Part shown: in pieces, positions 7,701-15,409 of the stretch
Layout of the letters: every line of letters begins with the position of its first letter
How positions within the stretch are numbered: position 1 is the stretch's first letter
NCBI GenBank assembly: GCA_030424955.1
Contig: JAUHVS010000041.1
Span: forward strand, 1-17,285
Length of the DNA stretch: 17,285 nucleotides
Origin: a bacterium
Lineage (GTDB): Bacteria > Myxococcota_A > Bradymonadia > UBA7976 > UBA1532
Reading direction: 5' to 3'
The notes under the pieces: model-generated
Told to the model about the DNA's origin: nothing
Seen by the model: the letters and a program-made list of their open reading frames with translations, nothing else
The model's database searches: none
Program-made: the position numbers and the translations under genes

Positions 7701-9395
7701 TCAGCCGCGGCGGCGGCGGCGCAGCAGGGGCAGGCCGGCGAGCAGCAGGGCGAAGAGGCCCAGGCCCGTCTTGGTGCCGGGGGTGGCGTCACAGCCGCCG
7801 CCGCCCGAGGCGCTGGCCATGCCCATGGGGGCGACGCGGCCGGGGTAGGGCAGGTTCGGCTCGCGCAGGGCCTGCTGGTAGAAGGCCACGGGCACGGGGG
7901 TCGCGGGGGCCACGCACTCGACGGTGAACTGGCCGTCGTCCTGGCGCTGGGCGGTGGCCACGAAGCCCTGCTCGCAGCGGCAGGTGGGCGCGCCGTTGAG
8001 GCTCACGCACTCGCCGTGATCGCCGCAGGCGTCGGCCACGCAGGGGTCGGGCAGCTGCACCAGGGCGGAGCCGCCGATGGGGGCGCTGATGCTGGGGGCC
8101 GTGAAGTTCAGGCGGGCGTCCACGCAGCTGACCTGCATGTCGCCGGGGCGCAGGGGGTCGGGCACCATGCGGGCCACCGCGCCGGGGGCGCAGGCGCAGG
8201 CGGTCTGGGCGAAGCGGGCGTCGACCAGCTCGGCGCAGGCGCCGGCGGCGCCGCAGGCCGCGAAGTCACAGGCGGTGGCCAGGTCCAGGGCCTCGCCGCC
8301 GGGCACGTTGGGGTCGCAGACCTCGGGGCCCTCGAGCTGGTGCTGGTTGCTGACGTCCTCGCCCATCACCCGGTGGAACAGCGGATCGAGGTCCATCTCT
8401 TCGGGCGAGACGCGGGTGTAGAGCCGGGTCAGGTAGGGCTGGCTCGCGAGCAGCCGCGCCAGATCGTCGCGGGCCATCACCGCCTCGGGGCCGAAGCGAT
8501 CGGGCACCCGGCTGTTGGCGATCATCGCCTGTACCTCGTCGGTGGGCTGGGCGTACTCGGTGACGAAGCCGTGGCCGCCGGCCTGGTCCACCTTGCGGGC
8601 CACCAGCGGCAGGTAGTTGGTCTGCCAGCGGTTGTAGTCGAACACCACCTCGTCCAGCGGGATCTCGATGTCGGGCACGTTGAGCGGGCCGAACTTCTGG
8701 TTCGACAGGATCCACACCTTCACGCCCATCTCGGGCATGGCCGCCACCGAGGTCAGCCGCAGGGGCACCACCGGGTTCTGGCTGCGGTAGGTCATCTTGA
8801 TGGGCTTGATGGCCTCGACGGTCTCGCCCTCGGTCAGCCGCATGGCGGTGAACTTCATGCCCTCGGCGGTGTAGAGGGCGATGAAGGGCTCCATCTCGGG
8901 GACGATGCGGTAGTCGTTGGTGCGCAGCCAGTCGATGAGCGCGCGGGGGTCATCGGACTGCAGGGTGACGGTGTCGAAGGGCCCCACCTGCTCCTGGGCC
9001 AGCACCTGCACGTCGTCCTCGTCGCGGGCGTTGGGATCGCCGCCGGCGCCGGGCGCGCCGTCTCCCTCCCCGAAGGCGTCGATGGGCGCGCAGCGCCAGT
9101 CGGGCTGGTAGTTGGGCTCGGTGGCCTGGTCCAGCGCGCTGAAGGCCTGGCCGTACCAGGTGTCGAGCACCGGCACCTCGGGCACGGGCACGACCCAGGC
9201 GAACTGGTCGGCCTCGCCCTGGTACTGGATCTCGACGTAGGCGGACCAGGTCTGGCTGTCCTCCTGTACGAACAGGATGCGCTCGGCCTGCTGATCGACG
9301 GGGGCGCTGGAGCAGAAGAAGCCCCCGCAGGCGCTGGCGGCGACGGGGGCAAAGAGGCTCGCGGTCAGGGCGAGCCCGGCGGTGAATCGGTGCAT
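7701..9395 (-). CDS. DUF2330 secreted protein with MYXO-CTERM-like anchor
   Basis: A 564-residue exported protein. Residues 1-21 are a signal peptide (ending VAASA), immediately followed by CGGFFCSS at C23-C28, the hallmark start of DUF2330 proteins. The DUF2330 domain covers roughly 23-350, with a typical EDSQTWSAYVEIQYQG segment and WVVPVPEVP. Two Cys-rich parts follow: about 355-420, and about 450-485 with an EGF-like C-x4-C-x5-C spacing (DPCVADACGDHGEC). The last 35 residues contain GGGGCDATPG, a hydrophobic helix and RRRRRG, the tripartite pattern of the MYXO-CTERM sorting signal, so the protein is probably processed at that Cys and lipid-anchored on the surface. The function of DUF2330 is unknown. 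The ATG start is supported by GGGAGG at 9405-9410, 9 nt upstream. Transcription must begin in the divergent region 9396-9639. Confidence 0.92.
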   Translation of the reverse strand: MHRFTAGLALTASLFAPVAASACGGFFCSSAPVDQQAERILFVQEDSQTWSAYVEIQYQGEADQFAWVVPVPEVPVLDTWYGQAFSALDQATEPNYQPDWRCAPIDAFGEGDGAPGAGGDPNARDEDDVQVLAQEQVGPFDTVTLQSDDPRALIDWLRTNDYRIVPEMEPFIALYTAEGMKFTAMRLTEGETVEAIKPIKMTYRSQNPVVPLRLTSVAAMPEMGVKVWILSNQKFGPLNVPDIEIPLDEVVFDYNRWQTNYLPLVARKVDQAGGHGFVTEYAQPTDEVQAMIANSRVPDRFGPEAVMARDDLARLLASQPYLTRLYTRVSPEEMDLDPLFHRVMGEDVSNQHQLEGPEVCDPNVPGGEALDLATACDFAACGAAGACAELVDARFAQTACACAPGAVARMVPDPLRPGDMQVSCVDARLNFTAPSISAPIGGSALVQLPDPCVADACGDHGECVSLNGAPTCRCEQGFVATAQRQDDGQFTVECVAPATPVPVAFYQQALREPNLPYPGRVAPMGMASASGGGGCDATPGTKTGLGLFALLLAGLPLLRRRRRG

Positions 9396-9572
9396 TGGCT
9401 GTTTCCTCCCTGGCGGACGGCACTAGCAGGGGCCGTGCCAACCCGGGGGACCCCGCAGGCGCGGGGCTGGGGGGCGGGGGGCGGTCGGGGATCCGCGGAT
9501 CTTTGAGGCCGCGCCGCCGAAAATCCGCGAGGGCGCTGGGCGCGCGGCCTCTCGCCACTCGGGGCGATTGGG

Positions 9573-9578
9573 TATAGG
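9573..9578 (+). promoter_or_regulatory. Candidate -10 box for the lipoprotein gene
   Basis: TATAGG is one of the few AT-containing hexamers in the region and lies about 60 bp before ATG 9640. No good -35 hexamer stands 16-18 bp upstream, so the call is tentative. Confidence 0.3.
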
Positions 9579-9624
9579 CTGGCGCCGTCCCAAGACCCTC
9601 GATCCATCGTCTGCCATGTCACCC

Positions 9625-9632
9625 GAGGAAGG
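9625..9632 (+). promoter_or_regulatory. Ribosome binding site GAGGAAGG deciding the start
   Basis: This purine-rich box lies 7 nt before ATG 9640. It favours that ATG over the in-frame ATGs at 9568 and 9616, which lie upstream and would bury the signal peptide. Confidence 0.75.
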
Positions 9633-9639
9633 CCTCCCC

Positions 9640-10281
9640 ATGCGCACCCGCCCGCTGTTTGGTCTCGTGTTGCTCGCCGCCGCCAGCCTGTCCGGCTGCA
9701 AGACCGGCGGGGACGCCGAGTACGCCCCGCCCGCCGCCAAGTGCGACGCCGACAAGGACTGCGCCAAGGGCTTCGTCTGCGAGGCGAAGGTCTGCAAGAA
9801 GGGCGAGCGCAGCGCCGCTGAGCTCAAGGCCCGCAAGGCCGCCGAAGAGGCCGCCAAGCAGAAGGCCCGCGACGCCGAGAAGGCCACCAAGCCCGGCGAG
9901 GGGCGCCTGTACGTGCGCATCTGCCCGGGGTTCCAGAACACCCAGGAGTCCATCGGCACGCTGGTGGCCACCCACACCAAGACGGGCAAGACCTTCACCA
10001 AGCACCTGGCACTGGACGTGCCTGAGGGCGGCTGGGAGACCGAGTTCACCTTCTGGTCGGTGCCGCTGGGCGACTACGAGATCACCGCCAAGTACGGCAT
10101 CCAGGTGAAGGGCCAGCCCGACATCTCGCAGCTCAAGTGCCACGAGAAGGTCGACAAGAAGGCCTGCAAGGACGAGCTCGTGATCTTGAAGTCGGTCATC
10201 CCGCCCGACCAGGAGGCCCCGCGCGAGAAGGACAAGGACGGCACCTTCAAGCGCCGCCCCTGCGACTTCACCGCCGAGTAG
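9640..10281 (+). CDS. Lipoprotein with Cys-motif and lysine-rich linker
   Basis: A 213-residue protein. The first 19 residues are a signal with the lipobox LSGC (C20 lipidated). Residues 35-52 contain a C-x5-C-x5-C-x4-C motif (KCDADKDCAKGFVCEAKVC), a small disulfide-knot pattern common in exported proteins of Myxococcota. Residues 55-86 are an Ala/Lys/Glu-rich helix, probably a coiled-coil or spacer. Residues 88-187 appear beta-rich (RLYVRICPGFQNTQESIG, then EITAKYGIQVKG), with three further cysteines and a fourth near the C-terminus. I do not recognise the folded domain. The protein stands alone on the plus strand, with its own promoter region, and ends 108 bp from the convergent YihY-family gene. 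A cell-envelope structural or binding role is likely but not shown. Confidence 0.85.
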   Translation: MRTRPLFGLVLLAAASLSGCKTGGDAEYAPPAAKCDADKDCAKGFVCEAKVCKKGERSAAELKARKAAEEAAKQKARDAEKATKPGEGRLYVRICPGFQNTQESIGTLVATHTKTGKTFTKHLALDVPEGGWETEFTFWSVPLGDYEITAKYGIQVKGQPDISQLKCHEKVDKKACKDELVILKSVIPPDQEAPREKDKDGTFKRRPCDFTAE

Positions 10282-10287
10282 GCCCGC

Positions 10288-10303
10288 GCGCCCCGCGGGG
10301 CGC
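10288..10303. terminator. 16-bp perfect palindrome after lipoprotein gene
   Basis: GCGCCCCGCGGGGCGC begins 6 nt after the stop codon at 10281. It is a perfect inverted repeat that would form a very stable stem on either strand. No T-run follows, so it would be an atypical terminator. The convergent arrangement makes a bidirectional 3'-end element plausible. Confidence 0.4.
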
Positions 10304-10325
10304 CGCCCGCGTCGCGGCGGCGGCC

Positions 10326-10393
10326 CAGCCCTCAGCCCGCCGCAGCCCTCAGCCCGCCTCAGCCCTCAGCCCGCCGCAGCCCTCAGCCCTCAG
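10326..10393. repeat. Four tandem 17-bp repeats
   Basis: Four head-to-tail units at 10326-10342, 10343-10359, 10360-10376 and 10377-10393 follow the pattern CAGCCCTCAGCCCGCCG. Units 1 and 3 are identical, unit 2 differs at the last base, and unit 4 has CTCAG at the end. The final unit contains the stop codon of the minus-strand YihY-family gene (10390-10392), so the array fills the convergent gap right up to that gene. Confidence 0.9.
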
Positions 10394-11751
10394 CTGTCGT
10401 CGGCGTCCTCGGCCGGGTGGCCCCCGTCCGCGGTGGGCGCGCTCAGCAGGGCCTCGAAGGTCAGCGCCAAAGCCTCGCGGCGCCGCTGCTGCGCCTCGAT
10501 CAGGGCCCGCTCCAGCGCGCGGGTGCCGTGGCTGTCGGGCAGCTCGCCGGGGCGGTAGCCGCTCTCCTCGGCCAGGGCGTACAGCCCGGCCAGGCTCACC
10601 TGATCGGGGGGCCGCCCGGGCACCACCAGCCCATCGGCGCCCGCGTCCACCCGCAGCAGCCAGTCGCCCGTCAGCAGGCGCTGCAGCGCCGGCTCGAGCT
10701 CGTCGGGCTCCACCTGCAGGGCGCGGGCGATGTCCACGGGGTTCACCCCCCCGCCGTGCTGCTGGAACCGGCGGGCCACCTCGCCGAACACCCGGCACAG
10801 CAGGTAGCCGGTGGGGGGGCCCGGCTGGGCGCCGCGCACGATGCCCCGGCGGGTCAGCACGGCGGCGGTGAGCTGCTGGTGGTGCTGCGCCACATAGGCC
10901 AGCTCGATGCCAAACAGCACCATCACCCACACCAGCCACACCCACATCAAGAACACCGGCACCAGGGCGAAGGCGCCGTAGATCTGCGACGAGGTCGACG
11001 ACGCGTAGACGACCTGCACGTACGCGTTGAAGGCGAACTTCGTGAGCTCGAAGCCGATGGCGCCGCCGACGCCGCCGATGATGGCCGCGCGCCACTTCAC
11101 CCGGCCGTGGGGCAGCAGCTTGTACATCAGCGACAGGGCCAGGGCCTCCAGCGCCCACGACACCACCACCGACGCGAGGGCCAGCCCGAAGCTCTCGGCC
11201 AGCCCGCTCTTGACCCACGAGGTGGCGAAGAAGCTCGCCGCGATGAGGCCTGGGGCGAGGGTGAGCACCGCGTAGTAGGCCATCAGCCGCACGTGGAGCG
11301 GCCGGGTGAAGGGCACCCGCCAGATGCGGTTGAAGGCCTTCTCGGCTGCGGTGAAGGTCGACACCGCGGCCACCAGCAGGAACACGAAGCCCACGGCGCC
11401 CACGGTGCCGGTGTTGACGCGGTCCAAGAAGCCCTGCACCACGGCGGTGATCTCGCCGACGCTGTTGGCGAACAGGGTGTCGAGCAGCCAGCCGCTGACC
11501 TTGGTGGAGACCTCCTGGCTGGGCACGAAGGCCTTGAACACCGCGAAGATGACCGCCAGGGCGGGCACCATGCTCAGCAGGGTGGTGTAGGTCAGCGCCT
11601 GCGCGGTGTTCAGCGCCTGGTCCACCACCAGCTGCCGCCAGATGTCGAGGATCAGCCGCAGCACGCCAGCCAGCAGCCGCAGGGCGCGCTGGTTGCGGGT
11701 GTCGGCGTAGGTGTAGAGGGCGTCGACGCGGGCGCGCAGTTGGTTCCACAT
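10390..11751 (-). CDS. YihY/BrkB-family membrane protein with C-terminal extension
   Basis: A 453-residue integral membrane protein of the YihY/virulence factor BrkB family (once misnamed RNase BN). Six hydrophobic segments are visible: about 48-75, 116-134, 156-178, 187-212, 222-248 and 257-290. The family signature is present in the last one (YGAFALVPVFLMWVWLVW, then FGIELAY). AQALTYTTLLSMVPALAV in the first segment is also typical. Residues 300-453 form a soluble tail not needed for the membrane core. Its VNPVDIARALQVEPDELEPA part resembles a winged-helix-like domain, and the end is Arg/Glu-rich. The biochemical role of the family is not settled; transport or lipid movement has been proposed. 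The start is ATG 11749-11751 with no clear Shine-Dalgarno. The gene lies 58 bp downstream of the CHAT gene and may be the last gene of that transcription unit. Confidence 0.92.
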   Translation of the reverse strand: MWNQLRARVDALYTYADTRNQRALRLLAGVLRLILDIWRQLVVDQALNTAQALTYTTLLSMVPALAVIFAVFKAFVPSQEVSTKVSGWLLDTLFANSVGEITAVVQGFLDRVNTGTVGAVGFVFLLVAAVSTFTAAEKAFNRIWRVPFTRPLHVRLMAYYAVLTLAPGLIAASFFATSWVKSGLAESFGLALASVVVSWALEALALSLMYKLLPHGRVKWRAAIIGGVGGAIGFELTKFAFNAYVQVVYASSTSSQIYGAFALVPVFLMWVWLVWVMVLFGIELAYVAQHHQQLTAAVLTRRGIVRGAQPGPPTGYLLCRVFGEVARRFQQHGGGVNPVDIARALQVEPDELEPALQRLLTGDWLLRVDAGADGLVVPGRPPDQVSLAGLYALAEESGYRPGELPDSHGTRALERALIEAQQRRREALALTFEALLSAPTADGGHPAEDADDS

Positions 11752-11809
11752 GGTGGCGGCATGCTACGCGGAGTCGTGGGCCAGCGCGATTCGGCGCGCG
11801 CGGGCGGGC

Positions 11810-14362
11810 TCAGCGCGGATCGCCCCGCAGCGAGAAGCCGGCCCAGTAGTAGGGGTGATCGAAGGCGACGGGGGGCGTGCTCGGGCGGAAGGGGGTGACC
11901 CCGCGCACCCGGGTGGGGTCCAGCCGGTCGCGCAGGGCGGGGGGCAGGGCGCTGGGGCCCAGGCGCTTGTGCCGCAGGGCCAGCTGCGCCTGGTGCAGGG
12001 CGGCCAGGGTCGACGCCCCCGCGCGCCGCGCCTGGTGCAGGCGCACCATGAACAGGGTGCTGGCGGCGTCGTGCACGGGCCAGCGGCTGGCCACCACGGC
12101 GCGGGCGCCGGCCTCCAGGAACGCGCGGTCGAGCACCCCCACGATCTCGTCACCCACCGTGGGCTCACCGCGGGCCGAGTCGCACACCGAGAGCACCACC
12201 AGGGCAGCCTTGGCCAGCGGCGCGCTCGCCAGATCGTGGGCGTACAGGTTGCCGTCGCGCAGGGCCAGGTGGGCGGTGCTGTGGGGGTCGGGCCGCACGC
12301 CGTGCACCGCGAAGTGCAGCACCGCGGCGCCGGCCAGCGCGCCCCGCACAGCGGCCAGCCCCGCCTGGGGCCCCGCCAGCACGGTGGGCTCGGGGTACAG
12401 GGCCGCCACCTGCTCGGCCTCGGCGCGGGCGCCCGGCAGATCGCTGAAGGCGTCGGCGACGGTCAGCAGGGTGTGGGCGTCCGGCGCGCGGGGCGCCGCC
12501 AGCAAGCGCTGCAGGCTGCCCAGGCTCGGCGCGCTGAACACCGCCAGGCGGTCCACCACCAGGCCGTCGCCCCAGGGCAGCACCTCGAAGGGCACCGCGT
12601 GCAGGGGCCCGTGGGGCAGCACCGCCAGCCGCGTCGCGCCGGCGGCCACGGCGGCCTCCAGGGCGGGCAGCACGGGATCGAGGGCGCCGTGCGCCACCGC
12701 GGCCGCCTGATCGCGCCAGGCCCCGCCGGCCCGCAGGCGGGCGATGAGCGCGCTGACCTGCTGGGCGAGGGCCGGCGCGGCCACGGGCACCCGGGCCACC
12801 GTGGTGACGCCGCGGAAGCTCAGGAAGCTCAGCACCTCGCCGTCGAGGGCGGCGTGCTCCAGCACCACCAGATCCGCGGGCAGCGCCGCCAGGGCCTCGG
12901 CCGCCGGCGGCGGGCGCCACTGGTGGCGGCCCAGCCGCGCGCGCACCAGGGCCCGCTGGACCCGCACCGCGGGCGTGCGCCGGCCCCGCGGCGCCGGGGC
13001 CCGCTGGCTGGCCAGCCGATCGGTAAACGCGCGGGCCTTCATGGCGCCCAGCACGTCCAGGGCGCCCTGGGGATCGGGGCGGCCGGCCAGATCGAGGCGG
13101 GCGGTGAGCAGGGCGGCGTAGATCCGCTGCCGCGCGGGGGCCAGGAACGCGCCCATGAGCCCGGCGTCCACGGCGCCGCGGGCCGCCTCGAAGGCCGCGA
13201 AGGCCCGTTCCAGCGCGGCGGTGTACGCGGCCGGATCGCCGACGGCCGCCCGCTCGGCCAGCACCCCCAGCAGCAGGGCCTGGCCGGGGTCGCCGGCCGG
13301 CAGATCCGCCCGCACGGCGGCGGCGTGCCCGTCGACGGTGGCCCAGTCCTGGTCGGCCGCGGCAGCGACGATCCGCGCCAGCCGGGCGTGGGTGGCCTGG
13401 CGGGGCAGCCTGGCGGCGGCGGCCAGGGCCTCGGCCTCGCTCGCCTCGGCGGCGGCCTCGGCGGTGCGGCCCAGCCGCGCCAGCGCCCAGGCGGCGGTGG
13501 TGTGCGCCTGGGCCTCGACGGGCGGTCGGCCCGCGGCCTGGGCGGCGCTGATCACGGCCCGCGCGAGGGTCAGGCCGCGGGCGGGCGCGTCGCCCCCCAC
13601 GGCGGCCACCGCGGCGTTGGCGCGGCAGTGCAGCGCGGGCTCGGGGGCGGGCGCGCGGTCGTACAGATCGCAGGCGCTGTCGAAGAGCTCGACGGCGGCC
13701 TCGGCGTCGCCGGCCCACGACAGCACCATCGCCATGCCCTCCAGCCCGGCGGCCTGGGCCCGCAGCTCGCCGGCGACCTGGGCCCGGCCGTGCAGGTCCT
13801 GGTAGGCGGCGAAGGCGGCGTCCAGCTCGCCCGCCTGCCAGCGCAGGCCGGCCTCGACCTGGCGCACCTTGAGCAGATCGGCGGCGTGCGCCGGCTGCCC
13901 CTCGAAGTAGGCGGCGGCGGCGGCGAGGGCGGCCAGCGCCCGGTCGGTGTGGCCCTGCCGCACCCAGACCGTGGCCTGGTAGCGCTGGGCGCGGGCGACG
14001 TCCAGGGGCAGGGCCTGCGGATCGGCGATGGCGGCGGCCAGATCGGCCAGGGCCGCGTCCGTCTGGCCCGCCTTGAAGCGGGCCAGGCCCAGCCGGGCGC
14101 GCAGGTGGGCGGCGTCGGGGCCGGTGGCCTCGGCCAGGGCGGCCTCAAACAGGGGGATGGCCTCGGCGGGCTGGCCGGCGGCGTAGGCCGCCTCGGCGGC
14201 GGCCGCGGGCGAAGGCGGGGGGTCGGTGGGCGCGCAGGCGGCCAGGATCAGGGCGGCGCCCAAGGCCAGCAGCCAGCCCAGGCATCGGCGCTGCGGCCGG
14301 CGCGTCGGGCGGGCGCGGGGGGCGGGGCGCTCGGTCAGCGCCGCTGGCCGGGTCTCACTCAC
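11810..14362 (-). CDS. TPR-CHAT lipoprotein (predicted cysteine peptidase)
   Basis: An 850-residue protein starting with GTG. Residues 21-43 give a basic n-region, a hydrophobic core and the lipobox ILAAC, so C43 is probably lipidated and the whole protein is outside the cytoplasm. Residues about 52-430 are Ala-rich helical repeats with TPR character (for example AYAAGQPAEAIPLFEAAL). Residues about 560-850 form a CHAT domain (caspase HetF-associated with TPRs). The predicted catalytic dyad is intact: H687 in HFAVHG and C727 in LSVCDSARG, 40 residues apart. The DEIVGVLDRAFLEAGARAVV stretch and WPVHDAAST after the Cys are standard for the family, as is the terminal YYWAGFSLRG. CHAT proteins include active proteases such as separase relatives and Csx29. 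The gene overlaps the upstream membrane-protein gene by 8 bp and is thus translationally coupled to it. Confidence 0.95.
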   Translation of the reverse strand: MSETRPAALTERPAPRARPTRRPQRRCLGWLLALGAALILAACAPTDPPPSPAAAAEAAYAAGQPAEAIPLFEAALAEATGPDAAHLRARLGLARFKAGQTDAALADLAAAIADPQALPLDVARAQRYQATVWVRQGHTDRALAALAAAAAYFEGQPAHAADLLKVRQVEAGLRWQAGELDAAFAAYQDLHGRAQVAGELRAQAAGLEGMAMVLSWAGDAEAAVELFDSACDLYDRAPAPEPALHCRANAAVAAVGGDAPARGLTLARAVISAAQAAGRPPVEAQAHTTAAWALARLGRTAEAAAEASEAEALAAAARLPRQATHARLARIVAAAADQDWATVDGHAAAVRADLPAGDPGQALLLGVLAERAAVGDPAAYTAALERAFAAFEAARGAVDAGLMGAFLAPARQRIYAALLTARLDLAGRPDPQGALDVLGAMKARAFTDRLASQRAPAPRGRRTPAVRVQRALVRARLGRHQWRPPPAAEALAALPADLVVLEHAALDGEVLSFLSFRGVTTVARVPVAAPALAQQVSALIARLRAGGAWRDQAAAVAHGALDPVLPALEAAVAAGATRLAVLPHGPLHAVPFEVLPWGDGLVVDRLAVFSAPSLGSLQRLLAAPRAPDAHTLLTVADAFSDLPGARAEAEQVAALYPEPTVLAGPQAGLAAVRGALAGAAVLHFAVHGVRPDPHSTAHLALRDGNLYAHDLASAPLAKAALVVLSVCDSARGEPTVGDEIVGVLDRAFLEAGARAVVASRWPVHDAASTLFMVRLHQARRAGASTLAALHQAQLALRHKRLGPSALPPALRDRLDPTRVRGVTPFRPSTPPVAFDHPYYWAGFSLRGDPR

Positions 14363-15392
14363 CGTGCTCGATGCCGCGGGTCGCGAGCACCCGCAGCGGG
14401 CCCTGGATCACCGGCGTGAGGCGCGCGCGGAGGGCCGCGACCTCGGGGGTGCCCTCCGCAGGCAGGGCGTCGATCACCGCGGCCAGCGCAGGGATCGGCG
14501 CGGCCGTGATCAACGCCACGAAGCGCTCGGTGCCAGGCTGGTCGTCGAGGGTGAAGCGGGGCGCCACCCAGGGCGTGGTGGCGGTGAGCGGGTGGTTGAC
14601 GAGGCTGGGATCGGGGGCGCTCCAGGCGCCACGGCCGTCGCGCAGCAGCAGGGTGACGAAGTGGCCGGCCTCGCCCTCCACGCGGATCTGCACGTGGTCG
14701 CCGCGCCGCAGGGGCCCCTCGGCGCGCTCCACCTGGGCGCGCTGGGCGGTGAAGTAGATGGCGCCGTCGGGCACGGCCGGCGACTGGCGGCTGGCGAGGC
14801 CCACCCCCAGCACCAGGGCCGCGGCCAGGGCCAGGCCCACCGCCAGCGGCACGCGCCGGGGCCGGGTGTGCCGCGGCAGCTGATAGTCGTGGCCGAAGGG
14901 GGTGGCGAGGCGGCCGCTGGCGGCCAGGGCGGTGGCGTTCAAGAACACCCCGTCCCGGCCCGCCGCCCGGGCCCGGGCGTACAGGCCCGTGGCGAGCTCT
15001 GGGGCCGGCCCCAGCGGGCGCGTGGCGCCCAGGGCGCCGTCGGCCACGACCAGGGCGGCGCAGAGCTGCGGGTGGGCCGCCTGGAGGGTGCGCAGCGGCC
15101 CAAGCAGCGCCTGCACGCGGCCGTCATCGGCGGGAGCGGCGAGCAGCCAGGCGCCGTCGTCCAGGGCCTCGCTCCAGGGCGCCGCCGCGCGCAGGGGCGC
15201 GAGCTGCGTGCCGTTGAGCCCCGGCCAGTCGACCACCGCCACCACCAGCGCGCCGCCCAGCTGCGCCAGCCAGGCCGGCGCGTCCGCCTCGACCCCGTCC
15301 GCCGCGCCGATGAGCAGCGCCTCCACGGCCTCGAGGGCGTCGAGGGGCTCGGCGTCGTCGGGGGGCGTGGGCTGGGGCGGGGTGCTCGACAT
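14355..15392 (-). CDS. Single-pass membrane regulator, cyclase-like plus DUF4384-like
   Basis: A 345-residue protein with one membrane helix at about 181-200 after a basic RHTRPRR stretch, predicting an N-in, C-out topology. The cytoplasmic part (about 45-160) has the order of landmarks of class III nucleotide cyclase domains: a hydrophobic strand with Asp (VVAVVDWPGLN), DGAWLLAAP, a second strand ending in a Gly turn (CAALVVADGALG), and PELATGLYARARAAGRDGVF resembling the N-x-A-x-R and pGeV region. Key catalytic residues appear lost, so it would be a binding or protein-interaction domain. The outer part (about 205-300) resembles DUF4384: RRGDHVQIRVEGEAGHFVTL, then PGTERFVALIT. The start is ATG 15390-15392 with GAGG 4 nt upstream. 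The position between an ECF sigma gene and a CHAT gene suggests a regulator or anti-sigma role. It lacks an obvious zinc-finger anti-sigma motif (HxxxCxxC). Confidence 0.75.
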   Translation of the reverse strand: MSSTPPQPTPPDDAEPLDALEAVEALLIGAADGVEADAPAWLAQLGGALVVAVVDWPGLNGTQLAPLRAAAPWSEALDDGAWLLAAPADDGRVQALLGPLRTLQAAHPQLCAALVVADGALGATRPLGPAPELATGLYARARAAGRDGVFLNATALAASGRLATPFGHDYQLPRHTRPRRVPLAVGLALAAALVLGVGLASRQSPAVPDGAIYFTAQRAQVERAEGPLRRGDHVQIRVEGEAGHFVTLLLRDGRGAWSAPDPSLVNHPLTATTPWVAPRFTLDDQPGTERFVALITAAPIPALAAVIDALPAEGTPEVAALRARLTPVIQGPLRVLATRGIEHGE

Positions 15393-15409
15393 CGGTCCTC
15401 GGCGGTTGG

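Larger units (their letters stand above)
9396..9639. other. Divergent intergenic region with regulatory candidates
   Basis: These 244 bp separate the starts of the DUF2330 gene (minus) and the lipoprotein gene (plus), so both promoters should lie here. Visible elements are a ribosome binding site at 9405-9410 (minus), a 6-bp stem CCCCGC/GCGGGG at 9451-9466, four G-runs at 9463-9490, the perfect palindrome GATCCGCGGATC at 9490-9501, a partial second copy of its half (ATCCGCG) at 9523-9529, and a TATAGG -10-like hexamer at 9573-9578. No open frame here is convincing. Confidence 0.6.

Noticed and set aside
7632..9506. 624-codon open frame on the plus strand opposite the DUF2330 gene
   Set aside because: The translation is Gly/Ala/His/Val-rich without domains, whereas the minus strand has a signal peptide, CGGFFC motif and sorting tail.
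9568..9639. Earlier ATG starts (9568, 9616) for the Cys-motif lipoprotein
   Set aside because: They would put 24 or 8 extra residues before the signal peptide, and the ribosome binding site at 9625-9632 points to ATG 9640.
10326..10393. CRISPR-like array
   Set aside because: The 17-bp units are directly adjacent without spacers, and no cas genes are present; this is a simple tandem repeat.
11750..14419. 889-codon open frame on the plus strand opposite the CHAT gene
   Set aside because: It is an antisense shadow caused by high GC and few stop codons; its translation is low-complexity Gly/Gln/His/Arg-rich, while the opposite strand has a complete lipobox-TPR-CHAT protein.
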